A stretch of DNA of 64,000 bases. It comes from Spirosoma sp. KCTC 42546. Its GTDB lineage: Bacteria; Bacteroidota; Bacteroidia; Cytophagales; Spirosomataceae. The position numbers and the translations under genes were made by a program. Below, piece by piece: positions 52,658 to 60,447 of the stretch. Each line of letters starts with the position of its first letter. The stretch's first letter is position 1. Below the pieces are notes generated by a model. The model made no database searches. It had not been told where the DNA came from and saw only the letters and a list, made by a program, of their open reading frames with translations. Location: positions 6,924,501 to 6,988,500 of the forward strand of contig NZ_CP041360.1 of assembly GCF_006965485.1 (NCBI RefSeq), given 5' to 3'.

Positions 52658-53233
52658 TTAGTATGTTCGCAGCACTTTCAGCCGATGATTCTTATTGATA
52701 CGAATGTGCGGATTACTGATCAGGTGAAACAGAATACCACTAAGAACTAATGTACCAACTACGGGCAGCGTATTACTGTAAAAGCCTCGATTGTTCACCA
52801 CATCGGCCAGTAAATATACCCCTCCGGCAATTGGGAAGAGGGTTCCAGCAGCTGTTATGAACGGAATCCGCCGGTGAAGCATAACCGTTTTTATTTCATC
52901 GAACCGGAAAGTTACAGGTTCGTCACGGTTCATCACTTCGTTGGCCATCAGGATACTGAAGGTGCTATCTGTTACATCATACAATTGCTCATTGTATTTT
53001 TCCCCCCGCGCCTTAAAGTGAAGTTCATCGCCAATAAAATAACGATACCGCCGGAAGCCGCCCAGAGTGTGGTTTACATCGAGAGCCAGGTAGCGTGAGG
53101 GGCGCAGCAATGCCGCATACGCAGTACCCTTTCGTTGCAGAAGTTGTTCGGTCGTAAGCGTATCCTGTGGCTGCGCATACACAACTAAACCAGTAAAAAA
53201 ACAAGCCAGAACCAGACAGGAGCGAAAAAGCAT
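52658..53233 (-). CDS. Exported or membrane protein of unknown function
   Basis: 191 aa from the ATG at 53233, which begins a signal peptide (MLFRSCLVLACFFTGLVVYAQ). Residues 22-110 are polar with beta pattern (LGGFRRYRYFIGDELHFKA, ATDSTFSI-like strands), then two hydrophobic segments (FITAAGTLFPIAGGVYLLADVV and LPVVGTLVLSGILFHLI) and a basic end (RINKNHRLKVLRTY). No family recognised. A 17-bp-arm hairpin ends 7 nt before its start. Confidence 0.68.
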   Translation of the reverse strand: MLFRSCLVLACFFTGLVVYAQPQDTLTTEQLLQRKGTAYAALLRPSRYLALDVNHTLGGFRRYRYFIGDELHFKARGEKYNEQLYDVTDSTFSILMANEVMNRDEPVTFRFDEIKTVMLHRRIPFITAAGTLFPIAGGVYLLADVVNNRGFYSNTLPVVGTLVLSGILFHLISNPHIRINKNHRLKVLRTY

Positions 53234-53239
53234 AGTGGG

Positions 53240-53296
53240 TAAGAAACAAATGAGGTGGTTGGGTAATAAAGCCAAAACTACCTCATTTGTTTCTTA
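53240..53296. repeat. Hairpin directly before the start of the gene at 53233
   Basis: Arms TAAGAAACAAATGAGGT (53240-53256) and its complement (53280-53296), 17 bp exact, 23-nt loop. On the minus strand it lies in the leader, 7 nt from the ATG, and a TAGTTTTG -7-like box falls in it (53280-53273). Confidence 0.85.
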
Positions 53297-53610
53297 AAAA
53301 AATGTTAAGATGACACTTCGCTTACCCGGCTAGTCTTCTCCTCTTAACTCCATTAATTACTGTCGATCGTTTTCTGGCTGTTCACATCCTCAATTTGCTC
53401 ACGTTTGGCAATGATGCGCTTATCGTGACCCAACGCCCGGCCGCACCTGTGCAAAGGCAAATTCAGTACACACGCAAGTGGCGGTGATCATCCGAAAAAT
53501 CGTTATACGTACAGAATAATGAGGTGGTATAGCTCCTATACAGGAATGGAACGTTTAATTATTTGGGGAAACCGATGAAATAATTAGTCGGCTTACAGAA
53601 CTTTGCGCCC
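53297..53610. other. Intergenic region without a supported gene
   Basis: 314 bp between divergent genes. No ORF with credible composition. GAACTTTG 10 nt before the ATG of the dehydrogenase differs by one base from TANNTTTG and could be its -7 box, without a visible -33. Nothing else stands out. Confidence 0.4.
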
Positions 53611-54678
53611 ATGATTACTGCCGAACAACTCCGAACGTTTACCGAACAAATCTTTATAGCTATCGGCTGCTCTGAGACCGATGCCCGTTTAGCCGCCGAT
53701 GTACTCGTTAGCGCCGACTTGCGGGGTGTTGACTCGCATGGTGTAGCGCGTCTGCCTGGCTACGTCCGGCTCTACGACCTTGAGCGCATCAACCCTAAGC
53801 CGCACATGCGAATTGTACACGAGACCCCCTCAACAGCTGTTGTTGACGGCGACCGCGGACTGGGTCTTGTTGTAGGTCCGTGGGCTATGCAGGTGGCTAT
53901 TGACAAAGCGAAAATTGCCGGAACCGGCTGGGTGGCGGTACGTAACTCCAATCACTTCGGCATTGCCGGTTACCATGCCCTGTTAGCTTCCGAGCACGAC
54001 ATGATTGGGCAGGCCATGACACATGCGGCTCCACTTGTAGCACCTACGTTTTCGCTGGATAAACTCCTGGGTACGAATCCGATTGCCGTGGCCATACCGG
54101 CAGCTACAGAACCCACTTTTCTGGCCGATTTTGCATCGACGGCAGTTGCGTATGGCAAACTCGAGATTTTACAGCGTAAGGGGCAGGACATTCCCCTGGG
54201 CTGGGCACAAAACTCAGAGGGTCAACCCACTAACGATGCCAACGCGATTCGGAATGGGGGCGCCCTCTTACCCCTCGGCACCGACCGTGAACATGGTTCT
54301 CACAAAGGCTACGGGCTGGGAGCCATTGTTGATATTTTTTCGGGCGTGCTATCAGGCGCGAACTACGGCCCTTGGGTTCCGCCCTTTGCCACGGCAGGCT
54401 TCATGCAGGCCAATGAGGGCGTGGGCGTAGGAACGGGGCACTTTTTTGGGGCAATGCGGATTGATGCGTTCCGTCCTGCCGACGAGTTTAAAACCCATAT
54501 GGATACCTGGATTCAACGATTCCGGCAGGCAAAAGCCGTTGAGGGCAAACAGGTACTGATTCCCGGTGATCCCGAGCGCATGATGGAAGCCGAACGATTA
54601 GCCAATGGAATTCCAGTAGTAGAACCCGTGATAAAAAGCTTAGAGGTGTTAGGCGAACGCTTTGGGGTTAAATTGTAA
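53611..54678 (+). CDS. Ldh-family (malate/L-lactate/ureidoglycolate-type) dehydrogenase
   Basis: 355 aa. NAD(P)-dependent 2-hydroxyacid oxidoreductases of this group (not Rossmann-type LDH). Family blocks: DLRGVDSHGVARLPGYVR, DGDRGLGLVVG, GWVAVRNSNHFGIAGYHA with the catalytic His, LLGTNPIAVAIPA, LADFASTAVAYGKLE and SHKGYGLGAIVDIFSGVLSGANYG. Cytosolic. Exact substrate (malate, lactate, sulfolactate, ureidoglycolate) cannot be read. Followed by a hairpin and an aldo/keto reductase on the same strand. Confidence 0.9.
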   Translation: MITAEQLRTFTEQIFIAIGCSETDARLAADVLVSADLRGVDSHGVARLPGYVRLYDLERINPKPHMRIVHETPSTAVVDGDRGLGLVVGPWAMQVAIDKAKIAGTGWVAVRNSNHFGIAGYHALLASEHDMIGQAMTHAAPLVAPTFSLDKLLGTNPIAVAIPAATEPTFLADFASTAVAYGKLEILQRKGQDIPLGWAQNSEGQPTNDANAIRNGGALLPLGTDREHGSHKGYGLGAIVDIFSGVLSGANYGPWVPPFATAGFMQANEGVGVGTGHFFGAMRIDAFRPADEFKTHMDTWIQRFRQAKAVEGKQVLIPGDPERMMEAERLANGIPVVEPVIKSLEVLGERFGVKL

Positions 54679-54686
54679 AAATGGCC

Positions 54687-54752
54687 CGCAGATTAGGCTG
54701 ATTTATTATGATTTACGCGGATAAAAATCATAATAAATCAGCCTAATCTGCG
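54687..54752. repeat. Inverted repeat, 28-bp perfect arms, GATTAGGCTGATTTATTATG type
   Basis: Arms 54687-54714 and 54725-54752 are exact reverse complements with a 10-nt loop. Begins 8 nt after the dehydrogenase stop. GGCTGATTTA resembles the AGCTGATTTA word at 10582 and 11736. Confidence 0.94.
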
Positions 54753-54799
54753 TCATCTGCGTGCTATACCTACCATTAATTTTTCAAAACCAAATCCAT

Positions 54800-55786
54800 A
54801 TGAATTACCGAAAACTCGGCAAAACAGGCTTTACTAGTTCCGAGATTAGCCTTGGCACCTGGCAAGTGGGTGGCAAATGGGGCGATCCCTTCAGCCATGA
54901 CAATGCCGACCGTATTCTTAACGAAGCCGTTGATGCCGGGATTAATTTCATCGACACGGCCGATGTGTATGGCGATGGCGAAAGCGAGAAAGCCGTTGGG
55001 CGGCTGGTGCGTTCGCGCTCCGAACAAATTTTTGTGGCTACCAAATGTGGCCGTCGACTGCAACCGCATACCAACGAAGCGTATCAGCCCAAGGCACTCC
55101 GCAACTTCGTGGACGACAGCCTGCGAAACATGGGGCTTGAAACCCTCGACCTGATTCAACTACATTGCCCCCCAACGGACGTATATTATCGACCGGAAAT
55201 TTTTGAGCTATTTGATCGACTAAAAGACGAAGGGAAAATTCAGCACCTGGGCGTCAGCGTTGAGAAAGTAGAAGAAGGACTGAAAGCCATCGAATTCCCG
55301 AACGTAACCACGGTGCAGATCATTTTCAATATGTTCCGGCAGCGGCCAGCCGAACTGTTTTTTAGTGAAGCCAGCCGTAGGGATGTGGGTATTATTGTTC
55401 GGGTACCGCTGGCGAGTGGGCTATTAACCGGTACGTTCAGTCCGGAAACTCACTTTTCAGCCAGCGACCATCGTACGTTTAATAGGCAGGGTGAGGCTTT
55501 CGATAAAGGTGAAACGTTTTCAGGCGTCGATTATGCCACTGGTTTAGCCGCCGTCGATGAGCTAAAAGCCGTTTTCTCGAATGATAGTAATTTAGCACCC
55601 GATGCGCTCCGCTGGATTCTTACCTTCGATGCCGTGAGCTGCATAATCCCGGGGGCGTCAAAACCAGCCCACCTGACATCAAATCTGCAAGCGATGGAAC
55701 GCCCGGCTCCTTCGCCAGAACAGATGGCCGCCGTAAAACGCATCTACGACGAGCGCATCAAAAATCCAGTGCATTACCTGTGGTAA
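54800..55786 (+). CDS. Aldo/keto reductase
   Basis: 328 aa from the ATG at 54800 (upstream extension to 54761 is not part of the fold). NADPH-dependent carbonyl reductase barrel. The catalytic tetrad is visible: Asp and Tyr in FIDTADVYGDGESE, Lys in VATKCGRRL and His in LIQLHCPP; MNYRKLGKTGFTSSEISLGTW is the usual opening and the C-terminal cofactor region contains SCIIPGASKPAHLTSNL. Close to the YajO/PhlB-type bacterial AKRs. Possibly co-transcribed with the preceding dehydrogenase. Confidence 0.92.
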   Translation: MNYRKLGKTGFTSSEISLGTWQVGGKWGDPFSHDNADRILNEAVDAGINFIDTADVYGDGESEKAVGRLVRSRSEQIFVATKCGRRLQPHTNEAYQPKALRNFVDDSLRNMGLETLDLIQLHCPPTDVYYRPEIFELFDRLKDEGKIQHLGVSVEKVEEGLKAIEFPNVTTVQIIFNMFRQRPAELFFSEASRRDVGIIVRVPLASGLLTGTFSPETHFSASDHRTFNRQGEAFDKGETFSGVDYATGLAAVDELKAVFSNDSNLAPDALRWILTFDAVSCIIPGASKPAHLTSNLQAMERPAPSPEQMAAVKRIYDERIKNPVHYLW

Positions 55787-55797
55787 ATTATACATTT

Positions 55798-55860
55798 TAG
55801 CTTGTGTAGATTCTATTGATTCTGTAAAGAGTGCAGAATTAATAGAATCTACACAAGCTA
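55798..55860. repeat. Inverted repeat TAGCTTGTGTAGATTC between two convergent genes
   Basis: Arms 55798-55824 and 55834-55860 pair over 27 bp with one or two mismatches, loop 9 nt. It begins 11 nt after the reductase stop and ends 22 nt before the stop of the convergent gene. Confidence 0.93.
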
Positions 55861-55882
55861 GCCTGGTCGCCACAAGTTCTGG

Positions 55883-56461
55883 TTAATTCCGCCCAAAATA
55901 AACCTGGAATCCTAAACTAAAATTCAGGGCTTTAGGAATATTTGGTGTTAGCGCGTTTGTCGTACCGCCGAGATAGCTATTAATAGCGCCTATATCACCC
56001 CCTGTATAAGCCAATGCCATATCGAAGCTAACGTGTCTGTTCATAAAGAAAGCAACTCCCCCCGTTACACTATAAATGGGATCAGTACTTGTTGAGGAGG
56101 CAGAACCATTAACTGATGCAGATGTATTGACAATACCTACAGATGCGCCAAGGAACGGTTTCACCTGAGAGGGGCCAATATAATACCGCAGGAAAGGAGC
56201 TATCCCGATCTGAGTTAGTTTGCTATTGTCAGCCCCAAGATGATAAAAGGGTATCCCAGCCCCAACGACCAGTCCATTACTGATAAACCAGCCATAGGTT
56301 GGCTGAAGGCTGATAATTGTTGCTTTATTTGTATTACCTGAGGTTGGAATAATTATATTGGCAACATTAACGCCCATCAGGCGATTACCCTTCTCCGTTT
56401 GAGCCATTGCGCTCGAAAACCCTGCAATAACCAGAGCGATTGTACAGACGATTGCTTTCAT
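55883..56461 (-). CDS. Small outer-membrane beta-barrel protein
   Basis: 192 aa from the ATG at 56461; another ATG 9 nt upstream (56470) is equally in frame. Signal peptide MKAIVCTIALVIAGFSSAMAQ. The rest is a run of amphipathic strands with Gly/aromatic alternation (IISLQPTYGWFISNGLVVGAG, YYIGPSQVKPFLGASVGI, YSVTGGVAFFMNRHVSFDMALAY) and the chain ends LGFQVYFGRN, an aromatic-ending barrel terminus like the OmpA/outer-membrane protein beta-barrel group. Likely eight strands. Function unknown. Confidence 0.82.
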   Translation of the reverse strand: MKAIVCTIALVIAGFSSAMAQTEKGNRLMGVNVANIIIPTSGNTNKATIISLQPTYGWFISNGLVVGAGIPFYHLGADNSKLTQIGIAPFLRYYIGPSQVKPFLGASVGIVNTSASVNGSASSTSTDPIYSVTGGVAFFMNRHVSFDMALAYTGGDIGAINSYLGGTTNALTPNIPKALNFSLGFQVYFGRN

Positions 56462-56545
56462 AACGTGCATATATGTTTAGTGTAATGAACATATAGCAAG
56501 ACAATACAACTGCTTTTTTGTTTGTACAAGCGCACCAAAATTCAA

Positions 56546-56576
56546 CAAAAAAGGCCCGATCAGAGATCAGGCCTTT
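56546..56576 (-). terminator. Intrinsic terminator of the PepSY-like gene
   Basis: On the minus strand the stem AAAGGCCTGATC/GATCGGGCCTTT (one mismatch) is followed by TTTTTTG. It lies about 26 bp after the stop at 56602. Confidence 0.85.
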
Positions 56577-56601
56577 ACGCAATAAACAGAAAATCAATTA
56601 C

Positions 56602-57315
56602 TTATCGCTTACCAATCAGCGCTTTCTTGAACGTACCGTCAGAACTGAACAATAATACGCCACGCTTATTGTCGGCCGTAGTAATCGACACAACGTAATC
56701 GCTGGTTGTGCTATCCTGCCCCGCTTTGTTGATCGTTGCGCCTGCATAGTTGGTTGTGATGTAGGCCGTAATAGCCGCTGGCAGACTGGATACGGCCACT
56801 TCTGTCAGAGTAGAACCAGGACCACCCGGACGACCATGATGCGTGCTATCACCTACGGCTGGTTTGGGATGGTGAAGCGAATCGCCATGCATGTGACGAA
56901 GCGAGTCGCCGGGTGCATGATGAAGAGAATCACCGGGCGCATGATGATGCGTTGAATCTCCACGCGCGTGACCAAATCGCATCTCAGCCTCTTTCACAAA
57001 TGTTCCATCTGCCTTGAAGAGCAATAGTTTTAGCGAGTTATTCACCGTAATGGCAACCAGAAAATTGCCATCCGCATCTGTCCGGGCATCTTTGATGGTT
57101 GCCCCCGCATAGTTCGTTGTAATGTAGGTGGTAACGGCAGCTGGCAAGCTCGACACAGCGACTACAGTCAGGTTATGCGGTCCAGTAAGTGAACTACTGG
57201 TAACTCCACTCGTCCGGGCTGATGCATCATCCGTGGGATCAACGGCAGTCTTGTTGCAGGCATTCAACCCCACGACCAAAGCCACCACACAACTGAACAC
57301 AAGCAATGTTTTCAT
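56602..57315 (-). CDS. PepSY-like lipoprotein with two repeats and a His-rich linker
   Basis: 237 aa from the ATG at 57315 (another ATG lies 9 nt upstream). Lipobox VVGLNAC with Cys20. Two similar domains of about 60 aa share VAVSSLPAA(V/I)T(T/A)YITTNYAGATI and a GTF(V/K)K ending, resembling the PepSY-like (BF2867-type) domain of Bacteroidota. Between them lies a linker with five GDS(L/T)xH units and about fifteen histidines (THHHAPGDSLHHAPGDS...). Such a linker could bind zinc, copper or nickel; this is inference. Likely located in the periplasm. Confidence 0.82.
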   Translation of the reverse strand: MKTLLVFSCVVALVVGLNACNKTAVDPTDDASARTSGVTSSSLTGPHNLTVVAVSSLPAAVTTYITTNYAGATIKDARTDADGNFLVAITVNNSLKLLLFKADGTFVKEAEMRFGHARGDSTHHHAPGDSLHHAPGDSLRHMHGDSLHHPKPAVGDSTHHGRPGGPGSTLTEVAVSSLPAAITAYITTNYAGATINKAGQDSTTSDYVVSITTADNKRGVLLFSSDGTFKKALIGKR

Positions 57316-57743
57316 ACGTATCATCGGTTGGTTTTGTTAAAAAAATAAAACGAAAAAATAAGAGAGCACCAGCTTCGTTTTCTGGCACATCTCTCCTTAC
57401 GTGATGACTATGCATAGCGTTGCAATGATCAAAAAAAAGAATACTAAAACGAGTAAATTGAGCAGATAGGGCCATATATGCCTGAAATAACAATATGGAT
57501 CGACTAGGTAGTTAGTGGCCTTTCGCCTACAACCCAACCCAAAAAAAGGTAAGCTCAAGCAAGTAGCATTTATAGTAAAAACCGACATCCGCCTAATTCT
57601 GGCTACATTGGGACTAAAAGGCTTTTTTGTGAAAAGCGGGGCAATGCGTTATAAATCTTTACTTTTATAGCGTTTTATTTGCACAACGATTCGGTATTCC
57701 ATATTCTATTTGGCCATTCTGCCAATTGTAAATATATTGTTCC
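57316..57743. other. AT-rich divergent intergenic region
   Basis: About 430 bp between two divergent genes, with runs of A/T and no supported gene or long inverted repeat. Promoters of both neighbours should lie here; I found no full -33/-7 pair. Confidence 0.4.
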
Positions 57744-59249
57744 ATGAAAAAACAAAAAACCCGCCAGGCTCAGTCACAATCACTCAATGGTATGACACAA
57801 TCGCAGGGTCAATCTGCGGCCAATTTTTCCTTTACAGATTATCAGACTGAGGATTTTTTTGATGAGATGTTTGCCAACGAGACGCAGGTGCGGGCCGGGT
57901 ACGTCCCTTTTCAGCAGCGTGTTGAGCAACTCACCCGTGAGGACCTTATTGGTCGGCAGCACGCGGCCGAACGTGCGTTGATGAGCATGGGTATTACGTT
58001 CAATGTGTATTCGGAAGGCGAAGGCACGGAGCGGATTATGCCAATTGACATTATTCCCCGTGTAATTGAATCGGCCGAATGGAACCGGCTGGAAGAGGGT
58101 TTAATTCAGCGCATCAAGGCCATCAATATGTTCCTGGATGATGTATACAACGAGCAACGGATCCTGAACGACGGCGTTGTACCCCGCGATCTGATCGAGT
58201 CCAGTAAATCATTTCTGCCGGCCTGTCTGGGTGTACGCCCACCTAAAGGCATCTGGTGCCATATTACGGGTACCGATCTGATTCGGGGTGACGATGGGAC
58301 AATGATGGTACTTGAAGATAACCTCCGTTGCCCATCGGGAGTATCTTACATGCTTGAAAACCGCGAGTTGATCAAACAGACTTTTCCCGAAGTACTCACT
58401 CAAACAGGTGTTCGGCCCGTATCTGATTACCCAATGCGTCTGCTCCAGATGCTTCAGTTCATTGCCGATCGCCCTAACCCGACAGTGGTTGTACTGACGC
58501 CCGGCATTTATAACTCGGCTTATTTTGAGCACTCCTATCTGGCCCAGCAAATGGGTGTTGAACTGGTTGAAGCCCGTGATCTTGTTGTATCAGGTGGGTA
58601 TGTAAAAATGCGTACTACCAAAGGGTTTCAGATCGTAGACGTGATTTACCGACGCATCGACGATACATTCCTGGACCCTCAGGCCTTTAACCCAGACTCG
58701 ATGATTGGGGTACCGGGCATTTTTGAAGTTTACAAAAAAGGGCGGGTGGCGCTGGCTAATGCACCTGGCACAGGTGTTGCCGACGACAAAGTGATTTATG
58801 CGTACGTACCCCGTATTATCCAGTATTATCTGGGCGAAGAAGCTATCATTCCAAACGTGCGGACCTACATTTGCCGGGAAGAAGACGATTGTAAATATGT
58901 GCTGGAAAATATTGAGCAGTTAGTTGTTAAAGAAGCGAACGAAGCAGGTGGATACGGCATGCTCATCGGGCCAAAAGCCACACCCGAAGAACATGAATTG
59001 TTTCGCCAGAAAATAAAGGAAAATCCCCGTAACTACATTGCTCAGCCAACCATCTCGCTCTCCCGGGTACCGTGCATAGTGGGTGACCATGCCGAGGGCC
59101 GTCACGTAGATCTGCGCCCCTACATTCTCTATGGCGATGGCGTCAATGTCATTCCGGGTGGCCTGACACGCGTGGCGCTTCGCAAAGGGTCGCTGGTTGT
59201 CAACTCTTCGCAGGGCGGGGGTGGTAAGGATACGTGGGTGCTGTATTAA
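57744..59249 (+). CDS. Circularly permuted ATP-grasp protein (DUF404/DUF407 type 2)
   Basis: 501 aa. After a Gln/Ser-rich start (about 1-25) the DUF404 part covers about 30-170 (VPFQQRVEQLTREDLIGRQ, NMFLDDVYNEQRIL), then the permuted ATP-grasp core: GTDLIRGDDGTMMVLEDNLRCPSGVSYML, VVVLTPGIYNSAYFEHSYLAQQMG, YRRIDDTFLDP, LVVKEANEAGGYGMLIGP and VDLRPYILYGDGVNVIPGGLTRVAL. Such proteins are ATP-dependent ligases thought to modify a peptide. They usually occur with an alpha-E protein and a transglutaminase; neither follows here. The hairpin repeat starts on the base after the stop. Confidence 0.93.
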   Translation: MKKQKTRQAQSQSLNGMTQSQGQSAANFSFTDYQTEDFFDEMFANETQVRAGYVPFQQRVEQLTREDLIGRQHAAERALMSMGITFNVYSEGEGTERIMPIDIIPRVIESAEWNRLEEGLIQRIKAINMFLDDVYNEQRILNDGVVPRDLIESSKSFLPACLGVRPPKGIWCHITGTDLIRGDDGTMMVLEDNLRCPSGVSYMLENRELIKQTFPEVLTQTGVRPVSDYPMRLLQMLQFIADRPNPTVVVLTPGIYNSAYFEHSYLAQQMGVELVEARDLVVSGGYVKMRTTKGFQIVDVIYRRIDDTFLDPQAFNPDSMIGVPGIFEVYKKGRVALANAPGTGVADDKVIYAYVPRIIQYYLGEEAIIPNVRTYICREEDDCKYVLENIEQLVVKEANEAGGYGMLIGPKATPEEHELFRQKIKENPRNYIAQPTISLSRVPCIVGDHAEGRHVDLRPYILYGDGVNVIPGGLTRVALRKGSLVVNSSQGGGGKDTWVLY

Positions 59250-59322
59250 GTTTGAAGTTTGTAGTTCGGGGTTTGACGTTCTTCGGGAACCAACGTCAAA
59301 CCCCGAACTACAAACTTCAAAC
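59250..59322. repeat. Inverted repeat, 31-bp perfect arms, GTTTGAAGTTTGTAG type
   Basis: Arms 59250-59280 and 59292-59322 are exact reverse complements with an 11-nt loop. The left arm begins immediately after the TAA of the ATP-grasp gene. Words GTTTGAAGTTTG/GGGGTTTGACGTT match those at 5466-5558, more than 50 kb away. Confidence 0.95.
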
Positions 59323-59366
59323 GTATAACTCCTTACCTTTACATCCCCAACTACTCAAAACCTGCT

Positions 59367-60347
59367 TTGCCGGATCTAAGTATCATAATTGTCAATTACA
59401 AAACCCCTCAGCTGATTCTTGATTGTCTGACTTCGGTTCATACCTATACCCAATCCATCAGTTTTGAGGTATTAGTCATTGATAATCAGTCAAACGATAC
59501 CAGCCAGACCATTATCCAGGCATCTTTCCCAACAGTACGCTGGTTTCAGATGGGATACAATTCGGGCTTCGCACGAGCGAATAACCTGGGTATCCGGCAG
59601 GCACAGGGTCGATTTATTCTCCTTCTCAATTCCGATACACTTCTGATCGACGATGTTTTGGGGCATTGTGTTCAGGTACTGGATAAGCAACCTGATGTTG
59701 CCGCCGTTAGTGCACTACAATTACAGGCCAACCGTCAGATTCGCCCAAACCTCTATACAACCTTTGGGCAAATGCGCCGGGCATTCTACATTTTGCCCGG
59801 TGGCGAAGCTTCTGAACGATTTCTGAATCGGCTAATGCCTGATCCACACTATGCAGACCCTAACCAGGTCGAGTGGCTCTCAGGTGCTTTTCTGATGACT
59901 CGTCCTGCTGTCATTGCTAAAGCGGGCATGCTGGACGAGAGTTTTTTTATGTACGGGGAAGATGTAGAATGGGGGTATCGACTTGGGAAGCAGGGCCGAC
60001 TACTGTTACTACGGGATCAGAAATTTGTGCATCTGGAATATGGCAGTAGTGAAGACAATCAGCAACATATTGTCACGCATATTAACCGCTTCAAATCGCA
60101 GGTTCAGGTATCGCAGTTACTATGGGTCCGAAAGCAGTATGGGATTGGTGCTTATCTGGTACTCATGCTGCATTATATCCTGATGATTCCCGTTGTATTC
60201 ATCTGGAAAATAGCCGTTAATCTTCGCGATCGTCGGCGGCCCTGGGCAGATCTGGGCAACCAGTGGGCATTTACGAAACAGGTGGGTATCTTTCTGCGAT
60301 TTTTCTGGAAAACGCTGCTTAATAAACCTGGATTTTATAAAGTCTGA
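59367..60347 (+). CDS. Family 2 glycosyltransferase
   Basis: 326 aa with a TTG start at 59367 giving PDLSIIIVNYKTP, the first GT-A strand. Further motifs: VLVIDNQSNDTS, GYNSGFARANNLGIRQA, FILLLNSDTL (the DxD-type metal site), WLSGAFLMTRPAVI and MYGEDVEWGYRLGKQG (catalytic Asp/Glu region). A hydrophobic helix near the C-terminus (GAYLVLMLHYILMIPVVFIW) suggests membrane association. It resembles rhamnosyltransferase-type GT2 enzymes for surface polysaccharide; acceptor unknown. No other polysaccharide genes are adjacent. Confidence 0.9.
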   Translation: MPDLSIIIVNYKTPQLILDCLTSVHTYTQSISFEVLVIDNQSNDTSQTIIQASFPTVRWFQMGYNSGFARANNLGIRQAQGRFILLLNSDTLLIDDVLGHCVQVLDKQPDVAAVSALQLQANRQIRPNLYTTFGQMRRAFYILPGGEASERFLNRLMPDPHYADPNQVEWLSGAFLMTRPAVIAKAGMLDESFFMYGEDVEWGYRLGKQGRLLLLRDQKFVHLEYGSSEDNQQHIVTHINRFKSQVQVSQLLWVRKQYGIGAYLVLMLHYILMIPVVFIWKIAVNLRDRRRPWADLGNQWAFTKQVGIFLRFFWKTLLNKPGFYKV

Positions 60348-60368
60348 CAGCTCGCCAGAGGAAACACT

Positions 60369-60447
60369 AAAAGGGATACACTTTTTGGTACTGAAATCGT
60401 TGTAGTTGAAAACGGGATAATTTTATGCGGTTTGTTTACACTATTGG
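60369..60447 (+). repeat. Conserved leader shared with the second sorting-domain gene
   Basis: This 79-bp leader plus first codons recurs at 63412-63490 with only two differences. It covers 56 bp upstream of the ATG, so the two paralogues share a common upstream element, presumably their promoter. Confidence 0.9.
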
